From Victivallales bacterium (lineage in GTDB: Bacteria; Verrucomicrobiota; Lentisphaeria; Victivallales; JAUVCU01): a stretch of 8,366 nucleotides of DNA. The notes beneath the pieces are model-generated. The model saw only the letters and a list, made by a program, of their open reading frames with translations. It did not search any database and had not been told where the DNA came from. The stretch lies in contig JAOZMT010000074.1 of NCBI GenBank assembly GCA_029934175.1, forward strand, positions 1 through 8,366. Reading direction: 5' to 3'. Below are positions 5,906 through 8,366 of this stretch, piece after piece; position 1 is the first letter of the stretch, and every line of letters begins with the position of its first letter. The translations under genes and the position numbers were made by a program.

Positions 5906-7725
5906 TTGTTAAAATGAAAAAAACGACTATAGTTTGTTTAAATGAACAGAAGCATAATGCTCTTGAAAAATTACAAGAATTAGGAGTTATGCATATTGGC
6001 ACTTCTTCTGAAAAACCAACGACTGAATCATATAAAAATATGGAAAAAAATGTTTCTGAAGTGAAAAAAACATTACAGGCTTTAAATTCAAGAAGAAAAA
6101 ATGAGCAAAATTCTAAGTTTTCAAAAGTTCCAGAATTAGACATTTGTGGTCTAACTATTGAAGCTCTTGAAGACTCAAAAACTCTAAGTAAACAACTAGA
6201 TAAATTAAAAAAAGATGAGAAAGCGCTTGCTCCATGGGGTAACTTTTCTCAAGAGACTATGGCTCAAATCACAGATAAAGGTGTTTTTATTTATCTTTGC
6301 TCAGGCTCTCAAGAAAATATTGATAATTTACCTGATAATGTAACAGTTGAAGTAATAAATAATGAAGGTCCTGTATTACATTTTGCGGTAATAGCAAGTG
6401 AAGTAATTTCTAATTTACCAGAAGTTCAGTTGCCAAAACAATCATTAAGTAAAATTGTTGAAGGTATTTCATCTTTAGAATCAAGGGTCGCTGATCTTGA
6501 TAAAAAATTAGACCAATTAGCACATGAATATGATAGAATTTTATTATTTTCTGAAGAAAAAAATAATGATTTGGAATTTGTTTATCATCGTGATATGATG
6601 CAAGAAACTAATGATTTAGCATATCTTACAGGTTTTGTTCCTATTTCATCAGAAGAAGAAATTAAAAAAGTTGCCTTAGAAGATGGTTGGGCTATAGTTC
6701 TTAAAGAACCTTCTACTGATGATAATGTCCCAACATTAACTAAAGTCCCTAAAATTTTTGAAATATCTAAACCTATTTTTGATTTTATTGGAATTGCACC
6801 TGGATATAAAGAATGGGATATTAGTCCTTGTTTCTTAATATTCTTCACAATCTTCTTTGGTATGATTGTTGGAGATGCTGGTTATGGTGCATTATTTTTA
6901 ATAGCTGCAATTACCATGAAATTATTAATGAAAAATGAAAAAGCTAAGTTACCTTTAAATTTATTAATGGTTTTAAGTTCTTCTACAATTATTTGGGGAG
7001 CATTAAATGCAAATTACTTTGCAATTCCTACAGATATTTTACCTGAATTTTTAGTAAAATTAAAAACGCCGATGTCAACTTTACCTCCTTGGATTACTGG
7101 AATAGAAAAATATGCAGGATTATCTGTAGATGAAATCGTAAATAAAAATGTTCAATATCTATGTTTTATTATAGCTGCAATTCATTTGACTCTTGCAAGA
7201 GCTTGGAAGACAATGGTTTATTTTTCAAATAAAACAAAAGCGCTTGGTGAAATAGGTTGGGGAATGCTAGTTTTAGCTAACTTTTTTGTTGCTGTTGAAT
7301 TAATAGTTTTCAATGGTTCTCTTCCGAAAAATCTAGTTTTTTCATTGATTGGAGGTGGAGTTTTATTAACATTGATTTCGATAAATTGGAAAGAGGTTGG
7401 TGATATTTTAAATTATCCATTCGGATTAATTGGGGCTTTTGTTGATGTATTATCATATATTCGATTATTTGCTGTAGGTCTTTCAACTTTTTATATTGCA
7501 AAAAGTTTTAATGATATGGGACTAATGTTACTAGAAGTGCATCCAGTCCTTATTGTAGGAACGATTTTAATCATGTTATTCGGACATGTCTTAAATATTT
7601 TGTTAGCATGCATGGGAGTATTAGTGCATGGAATAAGATTAAACACTCTTGAATTTTCTAATCACATGGGATTAGGATGGAGTGGATTTGTATTTAAACC
7701 ATTTAAAAAATTTAAAAATAACTAA
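5902..7725 (+). CDS. atpI: V-type ATP synthase/ATPase subunit I (membrane stator, a-subunit homologue)
   Basis: This is the membrane stator that provides the ion half-channels against the K ring. It has 607 residues. The soluble N-terminal arm (about 1-305) has coiled-coil stretches and starts with the typical alpha/beta fold, seen in LGVMHIG near residue 30. About eight hydrophobic helices follow (near 310-328, 330-345, 353-372, 417-437, 450-470, 477-495, 508-532, 548-578). The key site is DVLSYIRLFAVGLS (515-528), where R521 is the essential arginine facing the ring carboxylate. MIVGDAGYGALF (321-332) and the last helix with H562, N565, H576, R579 and E584 are also family-typical. GAAGGAG (5888-5894) lies 7 nt before the chosen ATG. 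It overlaps atpD by 4 nt and precedes atpK by 14 nt. Confidence 0.98.
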   Translation: MIVKMKKTTIVCLNEQKHNALEKLQELGVMHIGTSSEKPTTESYKNMEKNVSEVKKTLQALNSRRKNEQNSKFSKVPELDICGLTIEALEDSKTLSKQLDKLKKDEKALAPWGNFSQETMAQITDKGVFIYLCSGSQENIDNLPDNVTVEVINNEGPVLHFAVIASEVISNLPEVQLPKQSLSKIVEGISSLESRVADLDKKLDQLAHEYDRILLFSEEKNNDLEFVYHRDMMQETNDLAYLTGFVPISSEEEIKKVALEDGWAIVLKEPSTDDNVPTLTKVPKIFEISKPIFDFIGIAPGYKEWDISPCFLIFFTIFFGMIVGDAGYGALFLIAAITMKLLMKNEKAKLPLNLLMVLSSSTIIWGALNANYFAIPTDILPEFLVKLKTPMSTLPPWITGIEKYAGLSVDEIVNKNVQYLCFIIAAIHLTLARAWKTMVYFSNKTKALGEIGWGMLVLANFFVAVELIVFNGSLPKNLVFSLIGGGVLLTLISINWKEVGDILNYPFGLIGAFVDVLSYIRLFAVGLSTFYIAKSFNDMGLMLLEVHPVLIVGTILIMLFGHVLNILLACMGVLVHGIRLNTLEFSNHMGLGWSGFVFKPFKKFKNN

Positions 7726-7739
7726 AAGGAGAGTTAATT

Positions 7740-8198
7740 ATGGAACAAGAATTAATGGTGGCTTTAACAAAAGCTGGAGCATTTTCGGCAATCGCATTCG
7801 CAGCGATTGGGTCAGGACTAGGTTGTGGAGCAGCTGGAGCAGCAGCGGTAGGAGCATGGAAAAAGTGTTATGCACAAGGTAAGCCGGCACCTTTTCAATT
7901 AGCTGTTTTTGCTGGAGCACCTCTATCACAAACAATTTATGGTATGATTTTAATGTTTATCATAAATATGCAAGTGCAAGAAAAACCAGAAGCATGGCCT
8001 CTATTTCTAATAATGGGAGTTATTGCAGGTATTGCAATGGGAGTCTCTGCTTGGATGCAAGGGCGTGCAGCAGCTGGAGCTTGTGTAGCTCAAGCTGAAA
8101 CAGGAGAAGGTTTTACTAATTATTTAACTGCTCTTGGTATTATTGAAACTGTTGCTATTTTTGCTATGGTATTTGGTATTGTTTTAATATTTATGTAA
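7740..8198 (+). CDS. atpK: V-type ATP synthase/ATPase subunit K (rotor ring proteolipid)
   Basis: This proteolipid forms the membrane rotor ring that carries ions past subunit I. Its 152 residues make four membrane helices, an internal duplication of a two-helix hairpin (about 8-75 and 85-152). The first helix has the glycine-rich face GSGLGCGAAGAAAVG (24-38). The ion-binding glutamate is E136 in GIIETVAIF (133-141); the matching site in the first hairpin is Q64, so there is one carboxylate per four helices, as in V-type rings. APLSQTIYG (60-68) and MQGRAAAG (106-113) line up with the sodium-site segments PGTQGLYG and AQGKVAAAG of Enterococcus hirae NtpK. This gives S63, Q64, Q107 and E136 as predicted Na+ ligands. 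AAGGAG (7726-7731) is 8 nt before the ATG. It is the last gene before the terminator. Confidence 0.98.
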   Translation: MEQELMVALTKAGAFSAIAFAAIGSGLGCGAAGAAAVGAWKKCYAQGKPAPFQLAVFAGAPLSQTIYGMILMFIINMQVQEKPEAWPLFLIMGVIAGIAMGVSAWMQGRAAAGACVAQAETGEGFTNYLTALGIIETVAIFAMVFGIVLIFM

Positions 8199-8221
8199 AC
8201 TTTAAAAGTTTATAATAAACT
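8196..8221 (+). repeat. Two overlapping, mutually exclusive short hairpins after atpK
   Basis: TAAACTT (8196-8202) pairs with AAGTTTA (8206-8212). AGTTTAT (8207-8213) pairs with ATAAACT (8215-8221). The two stems share the segment 8207-8212, so only one can form at a time, and the first includes the atpK stop codon. Both are AT-rich and weak. They may simply help protect the 3' end of the transcript or be chance. Confidence 0.3.
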
Positions 8222-8225
8222 ATAT

Positions 8226-8264
8226 GGGTATAAAGTAGAACTTCTACTTTATACCCTTTTTTTT
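8226..8264 (+). terminator. Strong rho-independent terminator of the V-ATPase operon
   Basis: Arms GGGTATAAAGTAGAA (8226-8240) and TTCTACTTTATACCC (8242-8256) are perfectly complementary around one central C. The real loop would be a few of the central bases. Eight T residues (8257-8264) follow at once. It starts 27 nt after the atpK stop and is the only such structure in the window, so it marks the operon end. No A-tract lies on the left, so it should act only on + strand transcripts. Confidence 0.95.
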
Positions 8265-8270
8265 GCCTAA

Positions 8271-8288
8271 TTAGTGCTTAAACACTAA
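8271..8288. repeat. Inverted repeat downstream of the terminator
   Basis: Arms TTAGTG (8271-8276) and CACTAA (8283-8288) surround CTTAAA. With one C/A mismatch, the whole 18 nt is close to a palindrome. It lies just beyond the operon terminator and could be an operator for the next gene outside the window. The rest of 8289-8366 contains no gene, RNA or clear promoter that I can support. Confidence 0.3.
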
Positions 8289-8366
8289 AGCACAACTTCT
8301 TCACTATAAAACAGGTAAAACTTAAAACTATTTGAATTTTCTCTAAAACAGAGCTCAAGTAGTTAA

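Noticed and set aside
5781..6143. 120-codon minus-strand ORF across the atpD/atpI junction
   Set aside because: It lies opposite two well-supported genes, has a Phe/Leu-rich composition expected from the antisense of Lys/Glu-rich coding sequence, and shows no recognisable domain.
7682..7935. Plus- and minus-strand ORFs over the end of atpI and start of atpK
   Set aside because: Both overlap confidently identified ATPase genes in other frames and lack family features. The atpK frame has its own ribosome binding site and conserved motifs.
8310..8346. Stretch ending in CTCTAAAAC, which on the minus strand begins GTTTTAGAG like some type II CRISPR repeats
   Set aside because: Only one copy is present, its two ends are not complementary to each other, and no second repeat or cas gene is visible. 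About 20 nt later the window ends. The following 200 nt would decide: a second copy at 60-70 nt spacing would support an array.

Overview
The window holds one complete, AT-rich operon for a bacterial V-type (A/V-type) ATPase, all on the + strand. It has a likely promoter at its left edge and a strong intrinsic terminator at its right edge. The core order is E - DUF2764-like protein - A - B - [three small unknown ORFs] - D - I - K. From memory of the family, E-DUF2764-A-B-D-I-K is the layout seen in Chlamydiae, spirochaetes, Bacteroidetes and some other bacteria, and differs from the enterococcal and archaeal I-K-E-C-F-A-B-(G)-D order. The organism is therefore a low-GC bacterium with that operon type. 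A PVC-group (Lentisphaerota-like), spirochaete or related host is plausible, but the sequence alone does not settle the phylum.

Layout: 1-128 is an AT-rich leader with a palindrome, a promoter-like TTAACA-16-TATAAA and an inverted repeat over the spacer and -10. 129-3065 encodes AtpE, the DUF2764-like protein and catalytic subunit A. 3058-4350 encodes subunit B, overlapping A by 8 nt. 4365-5279 holds three tightly packed ORFs of 59, 172 and 70 codons that I cannot assign. 5294-8198 encodes D, I and K, with D and I overlapping by 4 nt. 8199-8366 contains the terminator and about 100 nt with no gene that I can see.

How it works together: A and B form the catalytic head, D is the central rotor shaft, E is the peripheral stalk, I is the membrane stator and K is the rotor ring. 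No recognisable C, F or G subunit is encoded. The DUF2764 protein and the three unknown ORFs are therefore the obvious candidates for undescribed stalk or regulatory components. K has one membrane carboxylate per four helices and keeps the residues that bind sodium in the Enterococcus hirae ring, so the enzyme is predicted to be Na+-coupled. The most novel part of the window is the three-gene insert between atpB and atpD.
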